Source of the DNA: Acidobacteriota bacterium
GTDB lineage: Bacteria; Acidobacteriota; Vicinamibacteria; Vicinamibacterales; Fen-181
Direction: 5' to 3'
Assembly: GCA_003170135.1 (NCBI GenBank)
Contig: PMZR01000032.1
Span: forward strand, 1 to 32,789
Length of the DNA: 32,789 nucleotides
This document shows, piece after piece, positions 15,708 through 24,329 of this stretch. The notes beneath the pieces are model-generated. The model was not told the DNA's origin. It ran no database searches and saw only the letters and a list, made by a program, of their open reading frames with translations. Made by a program: the position numbers and the translations under genes. Position 1 is the first letter of the stretch. Each line of letters opens with the position of its first letter.

Positions 15708-15744
15708 GACCCCGTCGCCGCCAGTTTCCCGGCGATCCGGGGTC
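15708..15744. other. 13-bp hairpin in the ferredoxin/rhomboid divergent region
   Basis: GACCCCGTCGCCG (15708-15720) pairs with CGGCGA (15730-15735) and CGGGGTC (15738-15744), leaving a 2-nt bulge and a 9-nt loop. It sits about 115 bp upstream of both divergent starts, with no T-run on either side. A protein-binding operator or leader structure is possible. The rest of the 271-bp region shows nothing else I can support. Confidence 0.45.
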
Positions 15745-15864
15745 GGGTCTTGGCCTGCCGGTTCCGTCACGACCGGGCCTTTCGATCGCGGGCGGCCGCG
15801 GTGACCCAGGCGTCGGCGGTTCGCTCTTTCAGACCTTCGGACATCTCTGTCACAATGAGGACGC

Positions 15865-16734
15865 ATGTTCAAACGCCAGACCAGCGGCTCGGTCGTCTGC
15901 CCCTCCTGCGGGTCTCTTGTCGGTGTCCAGGATGACCGATGCTTCCGGTGCGGCCGCTGGAATCCGTCGCTCTGGGGATTTGCGCCGCTGCTGCGCCGCT
16001 TCGGCAACGACCTCGGTTTCGTGCCGATCGTCATCGGCGGCTGCACGCTGCTCTACGTCCTGTCACTGCTCACCACCGTGGCCATGTCGGGAGCGGGAGC
16101 GCTTGGCGCCTCCGGCTTGTTCTCGATCCTCTCGCCGAGCAATCCCGCGTTGTTTCTGTTCGGCGAGAGCGGCGCGATCCCGATCTTCGAATACGGCCGC
16201 TGGTGGACCATCCTGAGCGCCGGGTGGTTGCACGGCAACCTGCTGCACATCCTGTTCAACATGATGTGGGTCCGCCAGCTGGCCCCGGCCGTTGCGGACA
16301 TGTACGGCGCCGGCCGCATGGTTCTCATCTACACCATCGCGGGCGCGGCCGGCTTTCTCCTCAGTTCCACGGCCGGAGGCCTGAACTTCTCGTTGCCGTT
16401 GTTCCACGGCGCTGGCTTCACCGTGGGTGCGTCGGCTTCCATCATGGGGCTGCTGGGGGCGCTGGTGCACTATGGCCGCCGGAGCGTCAGCAGCGCGGTC
16501 ACCAGCCAGGCGTTCACCTATGCGGTGATCCTGTTCGTGTTTGGCCTGGCCATGCCCGGCGTGGATAACTTCGCGCACGCCGGCGGCTTCGCAGGCGGAT
16601 ATCTGGCCTCGATGTGGCTCAATCCGCTGCGCCCCGAACGGCAGGAGCACCTGCTCGGCGCGCTCGTCTGCCTGGTGGCCGTCGCCCTGTCCGTGCTCGC
16701 ATCGGCGATCACCGGGATGCAGTACCTGCGGTAA
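15865..16734 (+). CDS. Rhomboid family intramembrane serine protease with N-terminal zinc ribbon
   Basis: A 289-residue inner-membrane protease of the rhomboid family, cutting transmembrane segments of other proteins. The N-terminus holds a cytosolic zinc ribbon (Cys12, 15, 26, 29). Membrane segments follow from about residue 51. The conserved loop HGNLLHILFN (His123, His128, Asn132) is present, the catalytic serine is Ser190 in GASAS, and the catalytic histidine is His238 in NFAHAGG. The GxSx motif is complete, so the enzyme should be active. GAGG lies 4 nt before the ATG. The zinc ribbon may recruit a partner or sense metal; its role here is unknown. The 3' end runs into an inverted heptad array. 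Confidence 0.93.
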   Translation: MFKRQTSGSVVCPSCGSLVGVQDDRCFRCGRWNPSLWGFAPLLRRFGNDLGFVPIVIGGCTLLYVLSLLTTVAMSGAGALGASGLFSILSPSNPALFLFGESGAIPIFEYGRWWTILSAGWLHGNLLHILFNMMWVRQLAPAVADMYGAGRMVLIYTIAGAAGFLLSSTAGGLNFSLPLFHGAGFTVGASASIMGLLGALVHYGRRSVSSAVTSQAFTYAVILFVFGLAMPGVDNFAHAGGFAGGYLASMWLNPLRPERQEHLLGALVCLVAVALSVLASAITGMQYLR

Positions 16735-16738
16735 CGGG

Positions 16739-16870
16739 GTGCTCAGTGCTGAGTGCTCGGTGCAAGGTGGCGCTGGCACTGACGCACCGCGCAGTATTCA
16801 AGAAATGACGCGCGCAGCGTCAGTTCCGGCGCTACCTCGCACCCGGCACGAAGCACCCAGCACCAAGCAC
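16739..16870. terminator. Inverted heptad arrays forming a long hairpin between convergent genes
   Basis: Left arm 16739-16785 is built of GTGCTCA, GTGCTGA, GTGCTCG, GTGC and so on; right arm 16817-16870 is its inverted partner, built of GCACCCG, GCACGAA, GCACCCA, GCACCAA. The reverse complement of the right arm aligns to the left arm with about 38 of 47 matches once one 7-base gap is allowed. The arms end in a perfect 8-bp match (ACTGACGC/GCGTCAGT) around a 31-base loop. The element fills the space between the stops of the rhomboid gene and pepD, as a two-way terminator would. Confidence 0.7.
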
Positions 16871-16872
16871 GG

Positions 16873-18330
16873 TCACTTCACGTTCTTCAGTATCGCCAGC
16901 AGGAAGTCGTAGAACTTCGGCACGCTGGCAACCTCCAGCTTTTCCTCCGGTGAATGCACGCCGCTCATCGTCGGGCCGAACGAGACCATGTCCATGCCGG
17001 GGTACTTCTCGCCGATGATGCCGCACTCGAGCCCCGCGTGGACCGCCTTGACGGCCGGATCCTTGCCGTAGAGCGCCTTGTAGGTTTCGCGCGCGGTCTT
17101 GAGGATCCGCGAGTTGAGGTTCGGCTTCCACCCCGGGTACCCGTCCGAGGCGTGCACCTCGGCGCCGCCCAGTTCGAACACCGCGCGGACCGCCTGCGCG
17201 ATCTCGATGATTTCGGATGCGACCGAGCTGCGCTGGCTGGTCACCATCGAGATCGCCTTCTTGTCGGTCGCGATGACGGCCACGTTGGTGGAGGTTTCGA
17301 CCAGCTCGGGGATGTCCGGGCTCATCTTCATCACGCCATGCGGAAGCGCGGCGATGGTCAGCGCGAGTTTCTTCTGCAGGCTGCGCTTGACCACCTTGCC
17401 CGCGCGCAGGCCCTTGACGTCGGTCACCTCGACCGTGAACTTCGGCTCGACGGTCGCCACTTCGCCCTTGATGTCGGCGGCCAGCTGCTCGACGGCCGCC
17501 CGCATCTCCTCGGCCTTGCTCTTGGGCACGAACACGACGGCTTCGGCGTCGCGCGGGATGGCGTTGTGCTTGTTGCCGCCGCTGATCTTCGACAATCGCG
17601 CGCCGGACTCGGTGGCGGCGATCAGGAGACGATTGAGAATCTTGATCGCGTTGCCGCGGTTCTTGTCGATCTCGAGGCCGGAGTGGCCGCCGCGCAGGCC
17701 CGACACCTTGATGAGCACCGGGGCCCCCGCCTTGGGCGCGTCCTCCCACTCCACGAACCAGGTGCCGCGCGTGTCGCGTCCGCCGGCGCATCCGACATAC
17801 AGCTCGCCCTCTTCCTCGGAGTCGAGGTTCAAGAGCGTCTTGCTCTCGACGAACCCGGGCTCGAGGTTGCTGGCGCCCGTCAGGCCCGTTTCCTCGTCTA
17901 TCGTGAACAGGAACTCGAGCGGGCCGTGGACCAGGCTCTTGTCCTCCATGATCGCGAGGCTCGTCGCGACGGCAATGCCGTTGTCGGCCCCGAGTGTCGT
18001 CCCGTTTGCCGTGATGAAGGCATCCTTGCGGAGCAGCTCGATCGGGTCTTTCAGGAAATCGTGCTCCTTGGAGGGGTCCTTCTCGCAGACCATGTCGAGG
18101 TGGCCTTGCAGGCAGATGCTCGGCGCGTGTTCGTGGCCAGGTGAGGCGGGTTTCTTCACGAGCACGGATCCCGACTTGTCCTGTTTGGCGGTCAGTCCCT
18201 GCCGCTTGGCGGTGTCCATCACGTACTTCGCGATGGCCGCCTCGTTCTTCGAGCCACGCGGGATGGCCGCGATCTCCGCGAAGTACTTCCAGACGAGCGG
18301 TGGCGTGAGCCCTTCGATTGCGCGTGCCAT
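16873..18330 (-). CDS. pepD: Aminoacyl-histidine dipeptidase (M20 metallopeptidase)
   Basis: A 485-residue cytosolic di-zinc dipeptidase that cleaves Xaa-His and other dipeptides. Metal and catalytic residues are visible: GHLDMVCEK (His77, Asp79), LGADNG (Asp116, bridging), DEETGLTGA (Glu146 catalytic, Glu147 metal) and NLDSEEEGE (Asp170). HAGLECGIIGEKYPG near the C-terminus carries the remaining histidine region. Length and motif order match PepD. The start at 18330 has GAGGAG about 7 nt upstream; the in-frame ATG at 18408 lacks one and would add a basic, unlikely N-terminus. It is divergent from the S9 peptidase gene. Confidence 0.93.
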   Translation of the reverse strand: MARAIEGLTPPLVWKYFAEIAAIPRGSKNEAAIAKYVMDTAKRQGLTAKQDKSGSVLVKKPASPGHEHAPSICLQGHLDMVCEKDPSKEHDFLKDPIELLRKDAFITANGTTLGADNGIAVATSLAIMEDKSLVHGPLEFLFTIDEETGLTGASNLEPGFVESKTLLNLDSEEEGELYVGCAGGRDTRGTWFVEWEDAPKAGAPVLIKVSGLRGGHSGLEIDKNRGNAIKILNRLLIAATESGARLSKISGGNKHNAIPRDAEAVVFVPKSKAEEMRAAVEQLAADIKGEVATVEPKFTVEVTDVKGLRAGKVVKRSLQKKLALTIAALPHGVMKMSPDIPELVETSTNVAVIATDKKAISMVTSQRSSVASEIIEIAQAVRAVFELGGAEVHASDGYPGWKPNLNSRILKTARETYKALYGKDPAVKAVHAGLECGIIGEKYPGMDMVSFGPTMSGVHSPEEKLEVASVPKFYDFLLAILKNVK

Positions 18331-18491
18331 GTCGATTCTCCTCAGGCGCACCTGCCCGGTCGGTGGGCAGCGTGCGAATGCATGATTGCGCGAACGAAAC
18401 CGCGACAAACGGTTTACTCTAACACGTCCCGGGCTCGCCCGGCCTCTCCCGCGCCCCGCAGGTCACGACGGCGCTCGAGCCCGTCCGCGCA

Positions 18492-18499
18492 TGTATAAT
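18492..18499 (+). promoter_or_regulatory. Extended -10 promoter (TG + TATAAT) for the S9 peptidase gene
   Basis: A perfect TATAAT (18494-18499) is preceded directly by TG, with GC-rich DNA around. No TTGACA-like -35 is seen, but an extended -10 can work without one. It predicts a start near 18506 and a 43-nt leader to the ATG at 18549. TG is normally one base farther from the hexamer, so the extension is not canonical. Confidence 0.6.
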
Positions 18500-18548
18500 G
18501 CGTCGCCCCCCGGGTTCCTGCATCTCGTCTTTCCCGCCGGAGTTGACC

Positions 18549-21500
18549 ATGACACGACCGTCCTCCCGCTTCTTCACGTTGTGCCTGGGCGTCGCCATCG
18601 TGCTGGCCGTGCTCTCGGCCGGCGCCATGTCGAACCCGCCCGCGGCCGCCAAGCGGCCGCTCGAGCTTGCCGACATCCTGGCGTGGAAATCGATCGGCAC
18701 CGCGATGGTGTCGAACGACGGAGGCTGGTTCGCCTACCGCCTGTCGCCCACCGAGGGTGACAGCGAGGTGGTCATTCGCCAGACGCAGGGCGACAAGGAG
18801 TACAAGTTCGCCGTGGGCGATCTGCGCGGCGGCGCGGGAGGCGGCGGCGGGGCGGCGGCCGCGACGACCTCCACCCTGACGTTCTCCGAGGATTCGAAGT
18901 GGGTGGCGTTCTCCATTGCGCCAACGAAGAAGGAGGCGGCGCAGCTGCGCCGGCAGCGCAAACCGCTGCAGAACAAGGTCGCGCTGCTGAACCTGGCCAC
19001 GGGAAGCGACCTCCGCTTCGACAAGGTCCGCCGCTTCGCGTTCTCGGGCGAACAGGCTGCATGGATCGCGCTGCAGAAGTACGGGGCTGAAGCCCCCGGC
19101 GGCGGGGCGGCGCCGGCCGGGCCGCCACCGGGCGGCGCGGCCAGCGGAGCGGCGAGCGCCGACGACCGGCCGAAAGGCGCCGATCTGATCCTGCACGAGA
19201 TGGCCAGTGGCGCCGAGCTGAACGTGGGCAACGTGTCGGACTTCGCGTTCGACAAGACCGGCAAATGGCTGGCGTTCGCCATCGACGCGCAGGACAAGAG
19301 CGGCAACGGCCTCGACTTGCGCAACATGGAGACCGGCGTCGTGACGCCGCTCGATGGCGGCAAGGCGTCCTACGAGCGAATCACCTGGACCGACAAGGGC
19401 GACGGCCTCGCGGCGCTCAAGGGCACCGACGACAAGAAGTACAAGGACAAGGTCTACGCCCTCGTCGCGTTCACGGGGTTTGGCGGCGGGCCGATCCAGA
19501 AGACCGCCTTTGACCCGGCCGCCGACAAGGCGTTCCCCGACGCGATGTCGATCAGCCCGGCGAGAAGCCCGCAGTGGACCGAGGATCTCGGCGCGGTCAC
19601 GTTCGGCATTCGCACGCTCAAGAAGGCGGACCCCAGGCCGGAGCCGAAGATTGACACGACGACCGACGGTGCGCCCGCCCCGCCGGCGGCGCGACCGGCC
19701 GATGATGGCAGCGACGAGGAAAAGCCGGATCTCGTCATCTGGCATTGGCAGGATCCGCGCCTGCAGTCGCAGCAGCAGGTGCAGGAGGAGACCGACAAGA
19801 ACTTCAGCTACCTGTCGATCTACCGCGCCAAGGACAAGAAGTTCATCCGCCTCGCGGACGAGGACGTGCGGACGGTGACCCCGGCGCCGAAGGATCGGTT
19901 CGCGATCGGGACCGACGTCCGCGACTACGAGCTGGAATCGAGCCTGAGCGGCCGCCGCTACCAGGACGTCTACGCGATCGACATGCAGACGGGCGCGCGC
20001 AAGCTGGCGCTCAAGAAGGCGCGCAACTACAGCGGCGTGTCGAGCGACGGCGCGAAGCTGCTCTACTACGATGACGGCCAGTACCTCGTCTACGACATCG
20101 CCTCGGGCCAGTCCGCCAACATCACGAAGACCGTCCCCACCTCGTTCATCAACACCGAGGACGACCACAATGTCGTCAAGCCGCCGCAACCCGCGATCGG
20201 CTGGACGAAGGACGGCGACGCCGTGCTGCTGTCGGACGGCTGGGACATCTGGAAGGTGCCGATGAGCGGCACGGCGGTCAACCTGACGGTGAACGGCAAG
20301 AAGGACGGGATCCGGTATCGCCGCATCCTCCGCCTCGACCCGGACGAGAAGGGCCTCGACCTCTCGGTCGCGCGCTACGTGGACGCCTTCAGCGAGTACA
20401 CGAAGAAGGGCGGCGTCGCCCGCCTCGAGCCCGGTAAGCCCGGCGTGGAGATGCTGATGCTGGACGACGCGGCATTCACCCGTGTCGTGAAGGCGAAGAA
20501 GGCGAATCTCTATCTCTACACGCGCGAGACCTACAAGGATCCGCCCGACTATTTCGTGGCGGATGCGTCGCTGAAGGGGGGCAGGCAGATCACCTCGCTC
20601 GACAAGCAGGTTGAATCGTTCAACTGGTCGAGCGGGTCCCAGGTCATCAACTACACGGCGACGCTCGGCAAGGGTGGTCCGACGAGGAAGCTGCAGGGGT
20701 CGCTGTTCCTGCCCGCGAACTACACGAAGGGCAAGAGCTATCCGGCCGTCGTGTACATCTACGAGAAGCTGTCGCAGGGACTCAACCAGTTCGCGACGCC
20801 GACGGCGAACGGGTTCAACAAGTCCGTCTACACGAGCAACGGCTACGCGGTGCTCGAGCCCGACATCACGTACCGCCTCAACGACCCCGGCATGTCGGCG
20901 GTGTGGTGCGTGACGCCCGCGCTGGATGCGGCCATCGCGACCGGCGTGGTCGATGCGAAGCGGGTGGGGTTGCAGGGGCATTCGTGGGGCGGGTACCAGA
21001 CCGCGTTCCTCGTCACCCAGACCAGGATGTTCGCGGCAGCGGTCGCCGGGGCCCCGCTCACGAACATGGTGAGCATGTATTCGCTCATCTACAAGAACAG
21101 CGGCGGCACGAACCAGGCGATCTTCGAGACCAGCCAGGGCCGGTTCCTGGGCGGCTACTGGGACAACTGGGACGCCTACGTCCGCAACTCGCCGGTGAAC
21201 TTCGCGAAGAACGTCACGACGCCGCTCATCATCCTGCACAACGACAAGGATGGCGCGGTCGATTTCACGCAAGGGGTCGAGTACTACAACACCTTGCGCC
21301 GGATGGGCAAGAAGGTCGTCATGCTGGAGTACCCGGGCGAGAACCACGGTCTGGCGAAGCCGGCCAACCAGCAGGACTACACGGTGCGCATGAAGGAGTT
21401 CTTCGACTACTACCTGACGGGCGCGCCGGCGCCGGATTGGTGGACCAAGGGCGTGTCACGACTCGACATGGAAGAGCACATCAGGCAGCGCCTCGAGCAG

Positions 21501-21554
21501 CAGAAGAAGGCAGCGGCTAGAATTACTACGAAGCCGACGACGAACGATAAGTAG
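18549..21554 (+). CDS. Secreted S9 family peptidase (prolyl oligopeptidase/dipeptidyl aminopeptidase type)
   Basis: A 1001-residue exported serine peptidase. A signal peptide (about residues 1-30, FFTLCLGVAIVLAVLSAGA) leads into a long N-terminal region of propeller-like repeats (for example SNDGGWFAYRLSP, SEDSKWVAF, SDGAKLLYYDDGQ). The C-terminal alpha/beta-hydrolase domain carries the triad: Ser812 in GHSWGGY, Asp901 in NDKDGAVD and His933 in GENHGL. Two Gly/Ala/Pro-rich low-complexity stretches (about 97-112 and 180-205) look like linkers. A GGAG site lies about 7 nt before the ATG at 18549; an ATG at 18498 overlaps the promoter and is not used in this reading. It probably degrades peptides in the periplasm, feeding importers such as the OPT protein. 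Confidence 0.92.
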   Translation: MTRPSSRFFTLCLGVAIVLAVLSAGAMSNPPAAAKRPLELADILAWKSIGTAMVSNDGGWFAYRLSPTEGDSEVVIRQTQGDKEYKFAVGDLRGGAGGGGGAAAATTSTLTFSEDSKWVAFSIAPTKKEAAQLRRQRKPLQNKVALLNLATGSDLRFDKVRRFAFSGEQAAWIALQKYGAEAPGGGAAPAGPPPGGAASGAASADDRPKGADLILHEMASGAELNVGNVSDFAFDKTGKWLAFAIDAQDKSGNGLDLRNMETGVVTPLDGGKASYERITWTDKGDGLAALKGTDDKKYKDKVYALVAFTGFGGGPIQKTAFDPAADKAFPDAMSISPARSPQWTEDLGAVTFGIRTLKKADPRPEPKIDTTTDGAPAPPAARPADDGSDEEKPDLVIWHWQDPRLQSQQQVQEETDKNFSYLSIYRAKDKKFIRLADEDVRTVTPAPKDRFAIGTDVRDYELESSLSGRRYQDVYAIDMQTGARKLALKKARNYSGVSSDGAKLLYYDDGQYLVYDIASGQSANITKTVPTSFINTEDDHNVVKPPQPAIGWTKDGDAVLLSDGWDIWKVPMSGTAVNLTVNGKKDGIRYRRILRLDPDEKGLDLSVARYVDAFSEYTKKGGVARLEPGKPGVEMLMLDDAAFTRVVKAKKANLYLYTRETYKDPPDYFVADASLKGGRQITSLDKQVESFNWSSGSQVINYTATLGKGGPTRKLQGSLFLPANYTKGKSYPAVVYIYEKLSQGLNQFATPTANGFNKSVYTSNGYAVLEPDITYRLNDPGMSAVWCVTPALDAAIATGVVDAKRVGLQGHSWGGYQTAFLVTQTRMFAAAVAGAPLTNMVSMYSLIYKNSGGTNQAIFETSQGRFLGGYWDNWDAYVRNSPVNFAKNVTTPLIILHNDKDGAVDFTQGVEYYNTLRRMGKKVVMLEYPGENHGLAKPANQQDYTVRMKEFFDYYLTGAPAPDWWTKGVSRLDMEEHIRQRLEQQKKAAARITTKPTTNDK

Positions 21555-21563
21555 ATCAACGTC

Positions 21564-21598
21564 AGTAGACCGTAGAGAGTAGACAGTAGACAGTAGAC
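21564..21598. repeat. Heptad array, core GTAG (5 units)
   Basis: AGTAGAC, CGTAGAG, AGTAGAC, AGTAGAC, AGTAGAC follow each other in exact 7-bp steps, starting 9 bp after the TAG stop of the S9 peptidase. Because 7 is one more than a multiple of 3, TAG appears in all three plus-strand frames within three units. Confidence 0.8.
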
Positions 21599-21642
21599 GC
21601 ACGGTCTTCCAGACCAGGCGCGTCTGTTCGGTTCGATGACCT

Positions 21643-22029
21643 ATGGCTGAGAAAGCGCGTGACGATTCGCCCGGTGCCCAGCGGGAGAAGGCCGACCGCA
21701 TCGGTCTTCCGGTCGCGCGGCGGCACATCTTTCTGTGCTGCGATCAGACCGAGCCGAAATGCTGCGATCGCGAGCGGTCGCTCGTCGCGTGGAACTACCT
21801 GAAGACGCGGCTGCAGGAGCTGGGCCTGTCCGAGCGGGGCGGTATCGCGCGGACCAAGGCGAATTGCCTGCGGATCTGCCGCGGCGGGCCGACCGCCGTG
21901 GTGTATCCCGAGGGCGCCTGGTACCGCGAGTGCGATCCGCCGGTGCTCGAGCGCATCATCCAGGAGCACCTCGTGGGCGGGAAAGTGGTCGAGGAGTTTC
22001 TGATCTTCCAGCATCGGCTGGGAGAGTGA
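21643..22029 (+). CDS. Thioredoxin-like [2Fe-2S] ferredoxin
   Basis: A 128-residue thioredoxin-fold [2Fe-2S] protein, like Azotobacter FdI-type thioredoxin-like ferredoxins. The candidate ligands lie in [12 protein letters not shown] (Cys32, 33, 40, 41) and [10 protein letters not shown] (Cys75, Cys79); the family needs four, so two are spare. [13 protein letters not shown] is a typical later strand, and the C-terminal helix reads [16 protein letters not shown]. The ATG at 21643 has a poor ribosome-binding site. It is followed 14 bp later by a hydrolase gene and is probably co-transcribed with it. Its redox partner is unknown. Confidence 0.85.
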   Translation: MAEKARDDSPGAQREKADRIGLPVARRHIFLCCDQTEPKCCDRERSLVAWNYLKTRLQELGLSERGGIARTKANCLRICRGGPTAVVYPEGAWYRECDPPVLERIIQEHLVGGKVVEEFLIFQHRLGE

Positions 22030-22043
22030 CAGGAGAGTCGGCG

Positions 22044-23162
22044 ATGAGAAGACTCGCACTGGCTGCCGGGGTGCTGATTGCCGTCGCAATCACGGTGTCC
22101 GCCCAGCAGTCGCCGCCACCGGCGTCGGGCCGCCAGGCGCAGCAGGCTGCCTATCCCGCGCCCGTCGCCGGCGATTTCGTGACGAACGACTTCACGTTCA
22201 CGACCGGCGACACGCTGCCGCAGCTGAAGCTCCACTACGTGACGATTGGCACGCCGCAGCGGGACGCGAAGGGCATCGTGCGCAACGCCGTGCTCATCAT
22301 GCACGGCACCGGCGGCACCGGCCGCGGGTTCCTGTCGGCGAACTTCGCCGGCGTCCTGTTCGGCCCCGGCCAACCGCTCGATGCCACGCGCCACTACATC
22401 ATCCTGCCCGACGGGATCGGTCACGGCGGCTCGAGCAAGCCGAGTGACGGGCTGCACGCGAAGTTCCCGCGCTACACCTACGCGGACATGATCACGGCCC
22501 AGTACCGCCTGCTGACCGAACACCTGCAGGTGAACCACCTGCTCCTCGTGATGGGCACGTCGATGGGCGGGATGCACACGTGGATGTGGGGCGAGCGCTA
22601 TCCCGACTTCATGGACGGGTTGATGCCGCTCGCCAGCGTGCCGACCGCGATCGCCGGGCGTAACCGGATGATGCGCAAGATGGTCAGCGATGACATCCGG
22701 CTGGACCCCGACTGGAACAACGGCGACTACACGGCACAGCCGCAGCGCGGCTTGCGGGCGGCCCTGCAGATCCTGCTCTTCATGACGAGCAGCCCGCTGC
22801 AGTGGCAGAAGGCGTATCCCACGCGCGACGCGGCCGACGCGTTCCTCGAGAACCAGATGCGCAGCCGCCTGGCGTCGACCGACGCCAACGACATGCTCTA
22901 CCAGTTCGAAGCGTCGCGCGAATACGACCCGTCGCCGGATCTCGGGCGCATCAGCGCGCCCTTGGTGGCCATCAACTCCGCCGATGACCAGGTGAATCCG
23001 CCGGAACTCGCCCTGATGGAGGCGCTCATCAAGCGGGTGCCGCACGGACGCTTCGTGCTGATTCCCACCAGCGACGAAACGCGCGGCCATGGCACGCACT
23101 CATACCCGGCGATCTGGCAGCAGCATCTGCGCGATTTGCTGGCGCAAATCGATCATCGGTAG
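22044..23162 (+). CDS. Secreted alpha/beta hydrolase of the homoserine acetyltransferase (MetX)-like superfamily
   Basis: A 372-residue exported alpha/beta hydrolase. The signal peptide ends in SAQ (about residue 21). The body resembles MetX: LKLHYVTIGTP (61-71), then NAVLIMHGTGGTGRGF, the nucleophile elbow GTSMGG (Ser173), an Asp in INSADDQVNPPE and a His in RGHGTH. Because it is secreted and lies away from methionine genes, hydrolysis is more likely than homoserine acetylation. The ATG at 22044 is preferred because AGGAGA lies 7 nt upstream and it gives the signal peptide. The substrate cannot be inferred. Confidence 0.87.
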   Translation: MRRLALAAGVLIAVAITVSAQQSPPPASGRQAQQAAYPAPVAGDFVTNDFTFTTGDTLPQLKLHYVTIGTPQRDAKGIVRNAVLIMHGTGGTGRGFLSANFAGVLFGPGQPLDATRHYIILPDGIGHGGSSKPSDGLHAKFPRYTYADMITAQYRLLTEHLQVNHLLLVMGTSMGGMHTWMWGERYPDFMDGLMPLASVPTAIAGRNRMMRKMVSDDIRLDPDWNNGDYTAQPQRGLRAALQILLFMTSSPLQWQKAYPTRDAADAFLENQMRSRLASTDANDMLYQFEASREYDPSPDLGRISAPLVAINSADDQVNPPELALMEALIKRVPHGRFVLIPTSDETRGHGTHSYPAIWQQHLRDLLAQIDHR

Positions 23163-23209
23163 GGCGGGGCATCAGCCCTGCCAGAAGCCCTCGTAGAGGA
23201 GATCATTCC

Positions 23210-24226
23210 GTGCTGCGCAAAACCGTCGTTCTCATCACGGGCGCCAGTGGCGAAATCGGCCACGGCCTCATCACACGCCTGGCCCGCCAGACGGATCGCG
23301 GCATCATCACGCTCGATCTCGCGCCGCTCGAACCGGCGCTCGGGAAACTCGTGCAGCGCGAGATCAGCGGATCGATCCTCGACAGTAACCTGCTCCAGCG
23401 CGTTTTGAGCGAGTACGAAGTCGATCTCGTCTTCCATCTGGCCGCGCTGCTCTCCACGCGGTCCGAGATCACCCCGATGACCGCGCACCAGGTGAACGTC
23501 GAGGGCACGTTGAACATGCTCGAATTCGCCCAGCACCAGGGTGAGTCGCACGGCCGCGCCGTCACCTTCCTGTACCCCTCGTCCATCGCGGCTTACGGGT
23601 TGCCCGACCTGACCACCAAGGGGAAGGCCGGCAAGGTGAAGGAAGACGAGTGGAACCACCCGATCACGATGTACGGGTGCAACAAGCTGTACTGCGAACA
23701 CCTGGGCGACTACTACACGAATCACTACAAGCAGCTGTCGGCCGATCCGGTCAGCCGCGTGGATTTCCGGTGCGTGCGGTTCCCGGGACTCATCTCGGCC
23801 GCGACGGTGCCGTCCGGCGGCACCTCCGACTATGCGCCCGAGATGATCCACGCCGCCGCGCGCAAGCAGCCCTATGCCTGCTTCGTCCGGCCGGACGCGC
23901 GCATTCCGTTCATGGCGATGCCCGACGGGGTAGAAGCGCTGCTGCAGCTGGCGGCCGCGCCGCGTGAGAAGCTGACAAGGACGGCGTACAACGTCGGCGC
24001 GTTCAACCCGTCGGCCGACGAAGTGCGCGAAGTGGTGGTGAAGGCGTTCCCGGGCGCGCAGATCACGTACAAGGTGGATACGAAGCGGCAGGGCATCGTC
24101 GACTCGTGGCCGGCGGACGTGAACGATTGCTCCGCGCGGCAGGACTGGGGCTTCGCGCCGCAGTACAACTTCGACCGCGCCTTCTCCGAGTACCTGATTC
24201 CAACGATCAGGGAACGGTATCGGTAG
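23210..24226 (+). CDS. NAD-dependent short-chain L-threonine 3-dehydrogenase-like epimerase/dehydratase
   Basis: A 338-residue extended SDR enzyme. It has the NAD motif GASGEIG (11-17), the catalytic pair Tyr155-Lys159 in YGCNK, and PSS at 123-125. The C-terminal half matches the SDR-type L-threonine dehydrogenase pattern: GTSDYAPEMIHAA, RIPFMAMPDGVEALL, YNVGAFNPSADE and the ending QGIVDSWPADVNDCSA. It would oxidise L-threonine to 2-amino-3-ketobutyrate; no glycine C-acetyltransferase partner is nearby. The start is GTG at 23210 with GAGGAG 9 nt upstream. Its stop codon TAG lies inside a heptad unit, CGGTAGG. Other epimerase functions are possible but less likely. Confidence 0.82.
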   Translation: MLRKTVVLITGASGEIGHGLITRLARQTDRGIITLDLAPLEPALGKLVQREISGSILDSNLLQRVLSEYEVDLVFHLAALLSTRSEITPMTAHQVNVEGTLNMLEFAQHQGESHGRAVTFLYPSSIAAYGLPDLTTKGKAGKVKEDEWNHPITMYGCNKLYCEHLGDYYTNHYKQLSADPVSRVDFRCVRFPGLISAATVPSGGTSDYAPEMIHAAARKQPYACFVRPDARIPFMAMPDGVEALLQLAAAPREKLTRTAYNVGAFNPSADEVREVVVKAFPGAQITYKVDTKRQGIVDSWPADVNDCSARQDWGFAPQYNFDRAFSEYLIPTIRERYR

Positions 24227-24326
24227 GCGGCAGGCGGTAGCAAGACCGTAGTCGGCCTGTCAAAGAGCGGGCGACGAAGCTCCGGGACAGGCTGACTACC
24301 GACTACCGGCCACCGACTGCCGGCAG
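24221..24326. terminator. Inverted heptad arrays between convergent genes
   Basis: The left side, 24221-24261, reads CGGTAGG, CGGCAGG, CGGTAGC, AAGACCG, TAGTCGG, CCTGTC; the right side, 24286-24326, reads GACAGGC, TGACTACC, GACTACC, GGCCACC, GACTGCC and so on. The inner 14 bases pair with one mismatch (GTAGTCGGCCTGTC against GACAGGCTGACTAC); outer pairing is weaker but in heptad register. The element joins the stops of the threonine dehydrogenase-like gene and the thiolase gene, and so could be a bidirectional terminator. Confidence 0.7.
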
Positions 24327-24329
24327 CAC

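Noticed and set aside
18414..21347. A 977-codon open frame on the minus strand across the S9 peptidase
   Set aside because: It is antisense to a peptidase with a complete triad; the composition is Arg/Val/Leu-rich and low in Lys, typical of a GC-rich shadow frame.
22044..23162. Homoserine O-acetyltransferase (MetX)
   Set aside because: The fold matches, but the protein has a signal peptide and no methionine genes nearby, so a general secreted hydrolase is the safer call.
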